Below are positions 48,720 through 60,029 of a DNA stretch of 64,000 bases, piece after piece (within the stretch, counting starts at the first letter, position 1; each line of letters opens with the position of its first letter). The stretch spans positions 55,691,701-55,755,700 of the forward strand of contig OY292275.1 in the NCBI GenBank assembly GCA_958496175.1, given 5' to 3'. The notes below the pieces were generated by a model. The model made no database searches, was not told where the DNA came from, and was given only the letters and a program-made list of their open reading frames with translations. This stretch comes from Sisyra terminalis. Lineage: Eukaryota; Arthropoda; Insecta; Neuroptera; Sisyridae. The position numbers and the translations under genes were made by a program.

Positions 48720-49569
48720 TTTTTTTTTATTTTTATTATAATTTATAATGTTTCGCAATCTGTCCCAGGACAATAAGCGAATCTGTTGAACGCATGGACG
48801 AGACGACAGGGCACCCCTATTGAGGTGCCCTATACCTCACCACCTGTAGGGAAACTCCAGGAATGTCAGGCGCTTCAGTCTAATAGTCTCCTCGCTGTTA
48901 TCCAGAAGGTTCATAGCCAGGTGGCTCGGGTGATCATTTAAGCGCCCAAGGTATTTGGCGCTGAATCTGGATGCCTTTTCCTTAACAGTCGCAATGCCTA
49001 GATCTTTATGGATGTCGAAGTTCGTGACATACCACGGAGCATCAACGATAAGACGCAGTGTTTTAGACTGAAACCTCAGCATTATTTCAAAATTTGAGCT
49101 GCTGGCAGTTCCCCAAAGTTGGATTCCATATGTCCAGACCGGCTTTAGGACGGCTTTATAGATCATTAGCTTACTTTCCAGGGGCTCTCTTAGCTTGTGC
49201 CCCAGTTGTTTGCGCTTTTTGGTGATATGTTTGCGCCAGGTGAGTCGTCGGTCCAAATGAATTCCAAGATACTTTGCCTCTGTTGCCTGAGGTATTTGAC
49301 GGTTGTTCATGAAGATGTGAGGGCAAGTATCTCCTTTGGTTGTGAATGTCACGTGCACCAACTTGTCCTCATTAATTTTTATTCTCCATCGGATAAACCA
49401 TTCCTGGAGCATATCTAAGGCGCCTTGTAGTTTTTCTGTGGCAGCTATGGGACAATGGTCGCTTGCCAGAATCGCTGTGTCATCGGCGAAGGTAGCCATT
49501 GTGGAGCCGTTTACGGTTGGCATGTCTGCCGTGTATATTAAATATAGGACTGGCCCAAGGATGCTACCC
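48720..49569 (-). mobile_element. 5'-truncated Jockey-type non-LTR retrotransposon
   Basis: The insertion is flanked by the 14-bp direct repeat TGTGCAAATTAAGT (48706-48719 and 49570-49583). The 3' end with an A-rich tail (T-rich on the plus strand, 48720-48740) lies at the left, so the element is on the minus strand. It contains the last part of the reverse transcriptase reading frame and a 3' UTR of about 115 bp. The target was the 3' UTR of an older plus-strand Jockey. The clean frame suggests a fairly recent insertion. Confidence 0.9.
48837..49569 (-). pseudogene. Jockey reverse transcriptase, C-terminal part of ORF2
   Basis: The open frame enters at the truncation point with QGSILGPVLYLIYTADM, the conserved region before the active site. 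FADDTAIL follows, with the two catalytic aspartates, then the thumb region KYLGIHLDRRLTW and a late YGIQLWGTA motif typical of Jockey and related clades. It ends FPYRW-stop with no internal stop or frameshift. An intact Jockey ORF2 has endonuclease and full reverse transcriptase domains (about 900 residues), so about three quarters is missing. It cannot be active alone. The first Met at 49523 is internal, not a true start. Confidence 0.9.
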
Positions 49570-49587
49570 TGTGCAAATTAAGTGGAA

Positions 49588-49591
<4 letters not shown>

Positions 49592-49672
<81 letters not shown>

Positions 49673-49675
49673 ATA
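49592..49675. repeat. (TA)n microsatellite
   Basis: Long TA dinucleotide run that grew next to the Jockey tail, interrupted once near 49661. Confidence 0.95.
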
Positions 49676-49678
49676 ATA

Positions 49679-49767
49679 AAGAAATACATTAATTGGTAGT
49701 CTGACAAAATCGTACAAATATTAAATATTTGTACGATTTTGTCAGACTACCAATTAATGTATTTCTT
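49679..49767. other. perfect 44-bp inverted repeat with 1-nt spacer
   Basis: AAGAAATACATTAATTGGTA begins the left arm, which continues through CTGACAAAATCGTAC to position 49722. A single A at 49723 separates it from an exact 44-bp reverse complement. RNA from it would form an uninterrupted 44-bp hairpin. The lack of any arm mismatch implies very recent origin or active maintenance. No target duplication was identified. Confidence 0.9.
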
Positions 49768-49949
49768 ATTTCCGGTTTCAACTCCAAAAAATTTAAATTA
49801 AAGCTCTCATTCTGATGTTAGTTTTTATAAACTCATCACTGTACTATTTTAAGTACAAGGACGATGGTGAGAATCACTAGAAGACTAAAAAAATCAGTTC
49901 CTAGTAAATAAGTTGTAGGGAAAATTCAAGAAAAGAGAAATATATATAT
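49768..49949. other. no gene seen
   Basis: Short AT-rich spacer before a family C element. Confidence 0.4.
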
Positions 49950-50321
49950 ACAATACACGTAAACTTTGATTTTTTTTTTAAATTTTTATAGCTCAGCGGC
50001 ATTTTATGGTATTGCCTCGCTCAAAGTCGGGAATTTTTTACAATTGTATGCTCTACAAAAGTGCCTATTTTTAATCATTTTTAATAAGGAATAAAAAATC
50101 AATATTTTCTTAAATTTTACTCAATAATCCGTAAAAATTTTATAGTAAGAGAAATTCATGGCTCAATATCTCGAGAAATATCGATCTTAGTAATTTTGTT
50201 TTTTGGAACTTTTTTGTAGGAAATTCAATTTCCTATAAATTTGAGGTTTGCATTTTTTCTGTAGTTCTTGTAATTCATGAATTACTGAGAGAAAAACGAG
50301 AAATCTATGAAAAATCTAGGT

Positions 50322-50762
50322 TTTTTTCCCTTGTTCTGGGGGCCTCTCATGAGAGTTCCTCTACGCTACGTCCTAAAAGGACTATTGCGCCCCAGTTTAA
50401 TTTCAGTTCCAATTGGTTAGGTCTGCTTCTGATATGAATCTCAGTAGACAGTCAACTGAATCTTTGTTTATGTTTCCCAGCTCATGTCCGGGTGGACCAA
50501 GCGAGTTGAGATGACTTTGAGTCATGGCTGGGCAGTCAAATAGTACGTGGGAGGCAGTTTCATCTTCCACGCCACATTTTCTGCAAGCTGCTGACTCTGT
50601 GTTCTTCCCTATAGTTTGGAGATGTTTCCTCAAATTGCAGTGTCCTGTTAAGAGGCCTACCAGCGTTTTGATGTCCTTCCTTCTTAGATTTAGAAGTCTT
50701 TTATTATGTTCTTTCAAAGATTTCTTTATCATGACCTTTGAGAACTTGCTTCCTGCATAGTT
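50322..50762 (-). mobile_element. 5'-truncated non-LTR retrotransposon with RNase H-type tail
   Basis: Flanked by the direct repeat AAAAATCTAGGT (50310-50321 and 50763-50774). A T run at 50322-50327 is the reversed poly-A tail. It contains 441 bp: the end of the reading frame and a short 3' UTR with a small inverted repeat (CGTCCTAAAAGGAC). It is a different lineage from the Jockey copies, as judged by its C-terminal zinc motif. Confidence 0.85.
50403..50762 (-). pseudogene. non-LTR ORF2 C-terminus with Cys-His motif
   Basis: The frame begins at the truncation (YAGSKFSKV) and shows LLTGHCNLRKHLQTIG, then CRKCGVEDETASHVLFDC. The GH-x2-L-x2-HL block and the C-x2-C-x7-H-x4-C knuckle sit downstream of the RNase H domain in ORF2 proteins of RNase H-bearing non-LTR clades. 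It ends LTNWN-stop. There is no frameshift. The polymerase, endonuclease and RNase H domains are all missing, so it is non-functional. Confidence 0.8.
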
Positions 50763-51082
50763 AAAAATCTAGGTGTAGTGACCCATACTACCTCGCCTGT
50801 GTAAATTACGATTTTGCCGCAATAGGCACTTTTGTAGAGCATACAATTGTAAAAAAATCCCGACTTTGAGCGAGGCGATACCATAAAATGCCCGTGAGCT
50901 ATAAAAATTTAAAAAAAAATCAAAGTTCACGTGTATTTTAAATGCAAAATATTCACACGCTGTAAGCGAGTACTTAATATTAATATTAAGAGCTCAAACT
51001 TTCAGGGAATTTTTTTTGAAGTATTTCCAACAAAATTTCGGCATGGAAGCAAAAAAAAAATAGTCCCAAAAAAAACACCCTA

Positions 51083-52174
51083 ATTTATATATATATATAC
51101 GAAACGAATGGAAAAAAAATATTTTTTATAAATGTGTTACATTTTTGAGAGAAAAATTAATTGAACATGTTACTAATTATTTGGTATGTTTTGATGTGAA
51201 ACACTTGCGGTTTGTTAATACATGAGGATTATTGAAATTGTCTTTAATTTTCAATTAGGCCGCCAAATTCGTTAATTAAGAATTGATTAGATGTTAACAT
51301 GCGAAAGATGTCGGTGGGTTTGTGCTCGTCGTTAATCTCTCTCTCGTTTTTGAATGATATTAATTATTTCTATTTTCCAACAATGTCACCTGAATATGAA
51401 AGCGACGGCGTTCGTTTGAACAAAGGCGGGCGCGCGTGTGTTACGTAACCTTTGCCTGTACCACCTAACAGTAGGTAAATACATAAATGGTAATAATTTG
51501 GAACGACATTTTAATCAAAAAGTGATTACACTAAGAAAGTATTCAATTAAGATAAGTCCTTGAGCGCTTTGTTTGGGTTTTATGACGTAATAATCAAAAA
51601 CGTTAGCATGCTTTTTCGTTTGTTGTTCGTCGTGCGAAAAGCGCTTTGAGACCTGGTAATCCCGGCTGGGCTTCTGTGCCTTCTCTGCTTTGTGCCGTCG
51701 TGTTTGACGACGGTTTTCTAACCCATTCATTTTCCTCGTAAATGGGAAATTGGAATAACGTAAACGTTGTCAAGCTATTTTTAATTTCTAATTTCGTGCG
51801 TCGCCAGGTATTCTTTTGAATTTCGCACGACGCCATTCTCAATTGATTTAGTTATTGAAATGGCATATGCGCGAAGAAATTGCTTTGCAAAATACGTGCC
51901 AGAGTAATGAAGAGTTTTACACATTGGTGTCGGAATGAAATTCGTAGTTTTGCATTGAGGATACGAATGCATTTGCCTGATAATATGTAGTTTTGTTCGC
52001 CGATCTTTTTCGCAATGTAAACTTCAGCAGCATAATCGTCTAGAAGACACGTTTGGCTGTATGGAAAATTGTTTTACTTATTGTGAATTTCGTCAATCGT
52101 TTGACGGAAAACGGAAATGAAAGTGCAAAATATTCCATCTTTAGTATGCATTAAGCTTAAAAATACAATAATTA
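51083..52174. other. no gene seen; unique DNA
   Basis: 51240-52140 is among the most GC-balanced stretches. Three minus-strand frames of 63-79 codons overlap (51515-51972), with no recognisable domains or splice logic. Confidence 0.4.
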
Positions 52175-52227
52175 CCGTCCCTGGCCTTATTATTACACGT
52201 ACTTAAGATTTTATACAAAATGTACAT

Positions 52228-53131
52228 TAGGGTGATCCTTAACAGGAGTGTTTTCGTATTTCTTTGCTTCCAGTGGCTCAAATGCTTTCAAATTGATAAA
52301 AAAAAAATCCCTGAAAATTTGAACTCTTAATATTAACTTAGATAGTCCGCTTTCCAACTAAAGTTTTTTATGGAAATAACGTGGGAAAAATTTCATTTGT
52401 TATTTACAATTCCATAACTCAGCGGCAAATAAATCGAAAGTAACTAATCGCATCATGTCTATTGGAAAATTTAACGCTCTACAAAAAAGAGCTCTTATGA
52501 TTTTTCGCTAAATCTATTGGCTTAAGAATACGGCACTAATGGTTAATGAAAATATAATACATTTTTTAACTGAGCAACGGAAAAATGGTAAAGTTGGTTA
52601 CATAGCTAATATTGAATCTGATGACATGAATAAGTACGAAAAATGAAAGATGAACTACTACAGCTATGTCGTGAAAAATCACATGAATAATATTTAATTT
52701 GCTTCTTTTCGATTATAAATACAAATTTTGCATAAAAAATTTGATATATTTCGTAAAAATAAGTATTTACTTAATAATTATACTTGATAATATTAATATT
52801 TACATTATACTTACACTTTGAGCTCGAATATCTCTTACGCCAATAGATTTAGCGAAGAATCATAAGAGCTCTTTTTTGTAGATTGTCAAATTTACAATAA
52901 ACATATCGCGGTTAGTTACTTTCGATTTATATGTCGCTAATTTATGGAATTCTAAAGAACAAATTAAATTTTTCCCACGTTATTTCCATACGAAACTTAA
53001 GTTGGAAAGCAGACTATCTTAAAGTTAATATTAAGAGCTCAAATTTTCAGGGAGTTTTTTTATCAATTTGGAAGTATTTGAGCCCCTGGGAGCAAAGAAA
53101 TTCAAAACCACCCCTATTAAGGATCACCCTT
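52228..53131. mobile_element. foldback family D
   Basis: The left end TAGGGTGATCCTTAACAGG and the right end CCTATTAAGGATCACCCTT are inverted. The flanks carry ATGTACAT on both sides (52220-52227 and 53132-53139), an 8-bp duplication. The arms share CTGAAAATTTGAACTC, TTAATATTAACTTA, GCTCTACAAAAAAGAGCTCT and TAATCGCATCATGT or near-variants in inverted order. The TAGGG end and 8-bp duplication fit a hAT-type non-autonomous element. Non-coding. Confidence 0.8.
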
Positions 53132-53267
53132 ATGTACATATTCTTCTAAATTAAATTTAATATAGTTTACTTTTCACATTATAAAAAATTATATTGATTT
53201 TTAAGAAATATATTTCTTTGATATTGGTAAAACCTTGTTTTTCATCCCTTTTACCCTACTTTAGTGT

Positions 53268-53354
53268 AATAGCCTTGTTTTGAAATCCATTGAAAATATG
53301 TGGAAGTTGCTGAAGAAAAAAGTAGCCAAAGAAGTGGTCACAATAGAAAAATAA
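53268..53354 (+). pseudogene. Tc1-like transposase C-terminal fragment
   Basis: Reads NSLVLKSIENMWKLLKKKVA followed by KEVVTIEK and a stop. It is the counterpart of the fragment at 15268-15354, with the conserved catalytic-region D replaced by V and P by S. Inactive. Confidence 0.75.
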
Positions 53355-53707
53355 CCCTTAAAAAATATTCACTTATGGAATCATCATCCACCAATACAGC
53401 AGACGGTATTGTCCTATATGGACAGCATACTGCGCAGAATCGGAACTTAAATATCAGTAAACGGGTATTCAATTAAGTATTTATCAATTCAGCTCGCCAT
53501 AATAAGATGTTTAATTAATTTGACGGTAAAAATTATTTTTTTAGTAAATATGATTTTTGGTAACGCTAGTTGGTAATAAGCTTAATAAATAAAATTTGTA
53601 TAGGAAAGTTAAACCCAATCAAAAATATGGATCCAAAATAAAGTAGCTCTTACTTTAGGTATTATACAAAACCTATAGTGCGTTCATTAATATGGCCAGG
53701 AACTGTA

Positions 53708-56090
53708 GATAGAACCAACGAAAATTGGAATTGAAGGAAAAATCAAAAATTACTTACTTTATCGTCAAATTATTGCAAATTAATTATTTGAAGTAGAAAG
53801 ATTGACTTTTTCACCTATTATGAACATTAAACTTAAAATAGTTCTTATAAGATTACAATAAAAATTGTCCAATTGTTTTCTTTGGTGTTTTGTCGCCACT
53901 GTTTCTTAAATTTTCTGAAAATTTTAAGGAGACATATGTATTTGAATTTAAAAAACAGAAACAAGAACTAACTCGAATGTTTTAAAGTTCTCAGCAAAAT
54001 TGTTGATCTGCAATATAGATTACCCATAAATAATGTGGAATTTTTTTATTTTTCTAAAATATGCTCGAAAAACATTTGATAATGTATATGTCCATTTTTT
54101 TAGAAGGCACATCTTTAAGGGTTATTTTAAATAATAAGTTCTGCTTACCGTTCATAAAGTTTGCCACAATTTTCCGTTAATTGGAAAATGTTTATTACTT
54201 TTAATGATTACCTGCATATTTTTTGCTATCAGCTCAAAATTTTAAGTGGTTACTTGGTATAAGTCTTTGGAAAATTTTTAACGAAATTTTCCGAATACTC
54301 TAAAATATTTCATTAAATGTTTTTATTAATATTTGACAATTCTGCATTTTCGTTTGACTCAATACATTCAAGGTTTATCACTAATTTTTTGAAAATTTTG
54401 AGTTTTTCTTTCGATTTTGGAAGGCCTGAATTGTATCTTTATTACGTGGTTTGCTATTTTTTCTTGACATCAAAAATCGTATCTTTTGGTTCAAACGATA
54501 TAATTTTTTTTTTGTTAGATTTTTTCGTAAAATTTTATGGTTAAACAAAGGATACAACCTTTTTTTTAAATATTTTGTTCAAGGACTCATTCTAGTGGGC
54601 TTTTAAAATGGCGAAATTTCACTACCTCTACAAAAGTTTTTTCTTGGTTTTCTGGGAAGTGTAAGCCATAAATAATTACTTATTTTTCTACCCTTAAAAG
54701 ATCATTTTAATTTTCAAATTTTAATTTGAAGGAAGTTGAAAAACATTCAATTAACACAATAAAAATTTATCCCCAACGATGCATTTGTACAAGCAGTTCT
54801 TTTAATCCCGAATTTTTCCCATGGCAAAACTTTAAGAACTTTCCAATTTAATTCGCATAGATACCGATTTATTTTTCAATGAAAATTTTTATCACTTTAA
54901 AGATCTGAATTATCCGGGTGTTTTTTTTTTTTTTTTCATTTCTTTTCGTAAACCACACCGACCACAATGTCTTATGATATTATCCTTTTTACAGCAATAG
55001 CTCTCTATTTATTGCTTCAATAAACTTGGATTTTCAAGTCGATAAGGAGTTTTATGTGGTGGCGTCGATTCAATTTAACTATTTTCGCATGCTTTTATCC
55101 CCGGATATTTTCACGTTTACTTTGCAGTTTTATGATTATTATTGTAACAACATTAATAAGCCATAAAGGTTATTAGTCGATTTAATCCTTGCGTTCAAAC
55201 TTTACCGTATGTTTGGGTATTTAAGGGTTTATTGCCGCTTTTCCATTCGATATGTAGGCATGCCGAGAAAAACGTATTCAAAACGAAATAAACAACAGAA
55301 TTTAATTGATTTAATAAAGTTTGAAGTAGAAATTTTTAAAAATTGCCTCTTGATTTTCCACTTTTCTTGTTGATAATCCATGCAAATCGTTTTGTTTCAT
55401 TTTTTGTAATAAGATTCGTATCTAATTTTCCATCAAATTAAATGGGCGGAGAAGAAAAAGTTTTAAGAATAATTTCATTACATTAAAGTTTGTATTTTTT
55501 ATTTTTAGAGTTGAACTACGCTATAAAAAGATCGTTGGTTTTTTATTTATTTTTCAACAGTAACCTTTATTTTTATTTCCAGTTTAATTTTATTTTTAAA
55601 TACATGCATAGCCGTGGTATGGTATGGTATGGTATGGTATGGTATGGTATGGGGTAGTTGTTACATCATCACGAAACGGCTATGATTTGTGTTTTCTTTT
55701 GGAATTTTTCAGTTTGAAATTGATGTCGTTTACGAATGTTGTAGCTCTTGCAAACTACCCCTATTTATTATCAGGTGTGCACTTAACACGTCGTTCTTGT
55801 TGTAAAAACAATTCAACGTGTAGTGTGGATTTAATAATATGAATATAAATGCATTTAGCGAACGTGTGCAACATGCATATAACACTATGCAATTTATTTC
55901 TAACTTTTATTCCATTAAAAATATTTTTATAGCCACACTACATTTTATATGTCTGCGATTTAATTATTTAAGAGGCAAACAAAGCGTTTTGGTCATTGGT
56001 ATAAAACGAACGATTTTCGGGATTAAATTTATATTTTTTTTTAAAAGGATATAAAGTATGGTAGGTCGGCCCTGGAAAGATACATATATA
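53708..56090. other. no gene seen; partly unique DNA
   Basis: 53710-54900 is AT-rich. 54950-56080 looks unique and includes a GGTAT microsatellite. Frames of 71-75 codons (54317-54544, 55624-55842, 55839-56054) show no domain. Confidence 0.4.
55615..55650. repeat. (GGTAT)n microsatellite
   Basis: About seven tandem GGTAT units. Confidence 0.95.
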
Positions 56091-57120
56091 TTAGACTGAT
56101 TCAAAAAAAAAAATGATTTTTTTTTTCTTAAATATATCGAAAATATTATTTGAAATGACAAAAAAAAATCCTGTGAAAGTTTATGTTCTTAATATTAATA
56201 TTAAGAGGTGCCGCATCGCAAATTTCGATTTTCCATTTAAATGACATGGGAACAATATTCTCTTGCACTTTGAAATTTTATAGCTCACATTGGTGACAAT
56301 ATTTCGGAATGACCAAGGTATATTCTTGTAGAAAATTGAACGATCTACAAAAAAAGTCTTTATACAAGTTTTTGATATATTTATTCCTTCAAAAGTTATT
56401 CGAGGTCAAAGTTGAACTAAAGAGAAATTTTAATATTTCTTCAATTTTTTGACGCAACCATCAATTTTATGAGAAAATTTTATAGAGCATTTTTTGTAGA
56501 GCACTTTTGTCCTATAACTTACCTGTGTAAAAGTTTTTGATATTTTTTACAGGTCCTAAGTTATTTAATTAAAATAAAAAGAAATATTTTTATGTTAAAA
56601 ATATAATAATTCAGGGAATTTTAAGTTTAAGGCAAATAACTTAGGACCTGTGAAAAATATCAAAAACTTTTATAGAGATAAGTTATAGGAAAAAAAGTGT
56701 TCTACAAAAAATGTCTTATAAAATTTTTTCATAAAATTGATGGTTTAGTCAAAAAAATGAAAAAAATATTATAAAATATTATAAAATTTCTCTTTAGTTC
56801 AACTTTGACCTCGAATAACTTTTGAAGGAATAAATATATCTTAAACTTGTAAGAGAGAGACCTTTTTTGTAGATTGGTCAATTTTCTACAAGAATATACC
56901 TTGGTCATTCGGAAATATTGTCACCAACGTGAGCTATAAAATTCCAAAGTGCAAGAGAATATTGTTCCCATGTTATTGAAATGGAAAATCGAAATTTGCG
57001 ATGCGGCACCTCTTAATATTAAGAGCTTAAACTTTCACAGGATTTTTTTTTTGTCATTCCCAACAATATTTTCGATATAATTAAGAAAAAAAAATCATCA
57101 TTTTTTTTGAATCAGTCTAA
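56091..57120. mobile_element. foldback family B, complete copy
   Basis: Starts TTAGACTGATTCAAAAAAAA and ends TTTTTTTTGAATCAGTCTAA. Its 500-bp arms match each other and copy 1 at 11173-12186. The loop is short. It contains the palindromic CTTAATATTAATATTAAG, a GCCGCATCGCAAATTTCGA block, and GATCTACAAAAAAAGTC. TACATATA occurs just outside both ends, offset by two bases, and may be a decayed target duplication. No coding capacity. Confidence 0.8.
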
Positions 57121-57849
57121 TTTACATATAGGTCATTCTTCTTTGGAGGAGGCGAAGGATCTCTTGGTCATTGCCTTCATTTATGCAAGATGAATTTTTC
57201 ATGAAAGTGTAGATTTTTTTTTTTAAAAAGTGACATTGTCTTTTGTTGTTTATGTTTTATCAAAAAAAAAGTTCTGAATTTTCGAAAATTTCTCCAAAAT
57301 TGATAGACTTTTAAAAGAGTTAACGTTCTGATGTAGAAGATTTGACCTAGCGAAAACTTTAAGCGATTGTTGCATTTTAAAACACCTGCATTTTTTTTTC
57401 AACTGATAAAAAAACGACTTTTATGGTGGAATAATGCAATAAGGGTGTTGGTTCATAGATTACTGTACGGAAAAAAAAAATTCTTACTTATACCAAAGGA
57501 TATTTTAGGGATTTTTTTTTTTTTTTTTTTTTTGAATAGTATACGCAAATCTACTAGTGGTTGGCCGAGTAGTTTAAGTTGCCATTTTAGCGAGTGCTAA
57601 ATTCGAATTTCATATCGAAATGTTTTTAATTATTTCAGGATTTACGACCTCTTATTTACCCTAGAGTCGTTTAAGACCTTGGTAATTATAAAGCGACTGT
57701 AAAAAAAATTCTAAAGCCAACAGGATAAAGTAAATTTCCAAAAACCACCATAACTTACTTTAGGATATAGTATTCGGTACAACTTTTCCGGTCATAAGTT
57801 GTACCCAGTTGTAATTGGCTAATGGTGGCAATTATTATTATTTTCTGTA
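57121..57849. other. no gene seen
   Basis: AT-rich with a 22-nt-scale T run near 57511-57532. The 77-codon frame at 57367-57600 crosses that run and is not convincing. Confidence 0.4.
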
Positions 57850-58288
57850 TGGTTCTTCCACTGATTTTCGATCACCCAGCTGTGATTGGTTGTTGATAAG
57901 AACGCCTTCACAAAATTTTCTTCAAGATTCACCCATTGATATTTTCTCATCCAGCTGTGATTGATGAAAGAGGCACCGCCTTCTTAAAGTTTGCTGCTTG
58001 ATTCTTCCACTGATTTATGGGCCACCCAGCTGTGATAAGCTGTTATTGGAAACGCCCTGTCAACGTCTTCGTCAAGGTTCGCCCATTGATATTCGATCAT
58101 CTAGCTGTGTTTGACAGTAGTTGGAAACGCCCTCTCTTTGTTTTCTGCTTGGTTCGCCCACTGATATACGATCGCACAGCTGTGATTGGCTGTTTTAAGG
58201 AACGTCCTCTCAACGATTTCTTCAAGGTTCGCCCACCGATATTCGATCTTCTATTGTGATTGACTGTTGTTGGGAACGCCCTCTCTTG
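57850..58288. repeat. 75-bp minisatellite, six units
   Basis: The CAGCTGTGATT-type landmark recurs at 57877, 57952, 58027, 58102, 58177 and 58252, an exact 75-bp period. Each unit also has GGTTCGCCCA, GATATTCGATC, TTGG and AACGCCCTCTC. Units are diverged from each other by point changes, with no length change. Because 75 is a multiple of three, an 80-codon frame (58017-58259) runs through several units as a 25-residue repeat. The CAGCTG is an E-box-like palindrome. Confidence 0.9.
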
Positions 58289-60029
58289 ATCAAATTGTAA
58301 CCTATTTTAATAACTGTTTTGATTGACGTATAAACGTAAATGTTAACGTTACAAATAAAAGCCAATCTTGAAAATATTTGTCTTGGAAGAGATCGAAAAT
58401 AGTAGTTTGAGTTCCGAATCAATAAATCCAATTTAAAATCATTTTATTACAATTGATTATTGAAATATTTCAAAACGATCAATATTTAAAACTTTAGAAC
58501 ACGTCTTGATGTCTCAGAAGCGACCGAAATACCAAAATTTGAACTACAAAACTCGACTTATCGCTTTCCACTTTAATTTTTCGTCGGCATAACAAAATTT
58601 CTATTTAAAGTTTAGAATTTTATTACATTTTTTTGCAAATTTGGAGGAGAATTTGCTTGATAAAAGCCTGTATGCGGTGCATAAGCTAAACACTTGCTAG
58701 GATCGGCTCTGGCTACTACCATTTACTAATAACTGGCAAATTCTGGTTTCGTATTAATACAACAAATATTTTATTTAAATCCTATGCCATTATTTATGGC
58801 GTAATTAATATTCCGAAGCAAGTTAAACCAAAATATGCAGTTAGCAGTTTAAAGACCATTTCTTCATGAAGAATTGCACAATTTTTTTCGACCAATAACA
58901 ATTTGTTACTAACATTAACTTAAGTTTATTATTTTTTTTGTAATAAAGAAAAATTATTCTAATTACAAATGAATTTCTCTTCAAGCTCCGTAAAAGCAAA
59001 CCGAAAAATGCTGCGAATTCCAACCGTTTTCCAGTTCAGTGCCAAAACTATCAGGGAACCAAAATGGAAATGTAAAAAATAAGATAATTTGATAGAGTTA
59101 TATGTATTGTTGTAATCGAATATAATTATTGAGAATTATTTGCAAGAATGTATTATAAAGTTTAAACAGTGATAATTCTTTGTGACAAAGAATCTCTTGA
59201 ACAATGTTTTATTGTTATGAAACTTGTTCACTAGAATTTAATATATTTAAGTATAATTATATTCTTATTGAAAATAAATATTTTTTTTTGGAAATTTTGT
59301 TTTATTTTTTAATAATTATTGTATTTCAGAGTACTTTTGTCTAAATTAAAGACAACAATAATATTAAATTGCGGTTGTTATGAAAAAATAATAAAGTTAT
59401 AGTACCAAAGCTTTATAAAGCTCTAGTCATTTAAGGTCAACGAACTATAAATTTCTATGTTTTCTCAAACCACCGCAATTTGATATTATTATTTGGTGCC
59501 TGTGCTTTAGCATGTTTTGATTTTTTTGACGACGATTTCCACCCCTTATTGTTGGCTTGTTTTTGGAGATTGTTACTAAGAAGATTCACAGAAATTACTT
59601 TTCCAATAGAATAAAAAATATTTCCAAATAAATCTAAAACAGTTAAAAAAAATGTTTAATTCTTAAAAAGAGTTTTAGATTCATAAAATTGATAGTTTTA
59701 TGAATCTGATAATTTCCTCGGTAATCATTTTAAAAAATATATTCGGAAAAAAACCTATGAGGACTTAAAAAAATAAATTTGCCAAGAAAATTAAAAGAAG
59801 TACCATGAAGCTGCTGTAGCTATAAATATCGGAAAAAAAATATGAAAATTAGAACAATTATTGAGTGGACATTTTTTCCACTGTGATCTACCTAATATCA
59901 TTTTAACCATTGCACTTATAACGACAAAATGGAAAATTGGCCGTACAAAAATGACACCTTTCTGATGATTTGATGAGTTCGATGAAAATTGAATATTCAA
60001 AATTTCATAATAAAACAAATCGCTTTTTT
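58289..60029. other. no gene seen
   Basis: AT-rich DNA with no recognisable repeat boundary. The 118-codon minus-strand frame at 59791-60147 runs into the family F repeat and has no recognisable domain. Confidence 0.4.

Larger units (their letters stand above)
49950..51082. mobile_element. foldback family C, copy 3 (left end lost, non-LTR inserted)
   Basis: The left arm starts within CACGTAAACTTTGATTTT and the right arm is complete to AACACCCTA. Shared blocks, inverted between arms, include GCTCTACAAAAGTGCC, CTCGCTCAAAGTCGGGA, CTTAATATTAATATTAAG and CTCAAACTTTCAGGGAATT. It is diverged from copies 1 and 2. A non-LTR fragment (50322-50762) interrupts it with a 12-bp target duplication. Confidence 0.7.
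52175..53705 (+). mobile_element. decayed Tc1-like transposon (copy 2) with nested foldback
   Basis: The left end CCGTCCCTGGCCTTATTATT is preceded by TA. The right end ATTAATATGGCCAGGAACTG is followed by TA. The termini match copy 1 at 14676-15530. A transposase remnant is at 53268-53354. A family D foldback (52228-53131) is inserted between the left end and the transposase remnant. Removing it leaves about 620 bp, so this copy is also heavily deleted. Confidence 0.75.

Noticed and set aside
51515..51972. three overlapping minus-strand frames as exons of one gene
   Set aside because: No consistent donor/acceptor pair or protein similarity joins them.
59960..60000. CTGATGA followed by GATGAAAA resembling a hammerhead core
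   Set aside because: No pairing stem II between the core and GAAA, and no GTH triplet or stem I in the right place.
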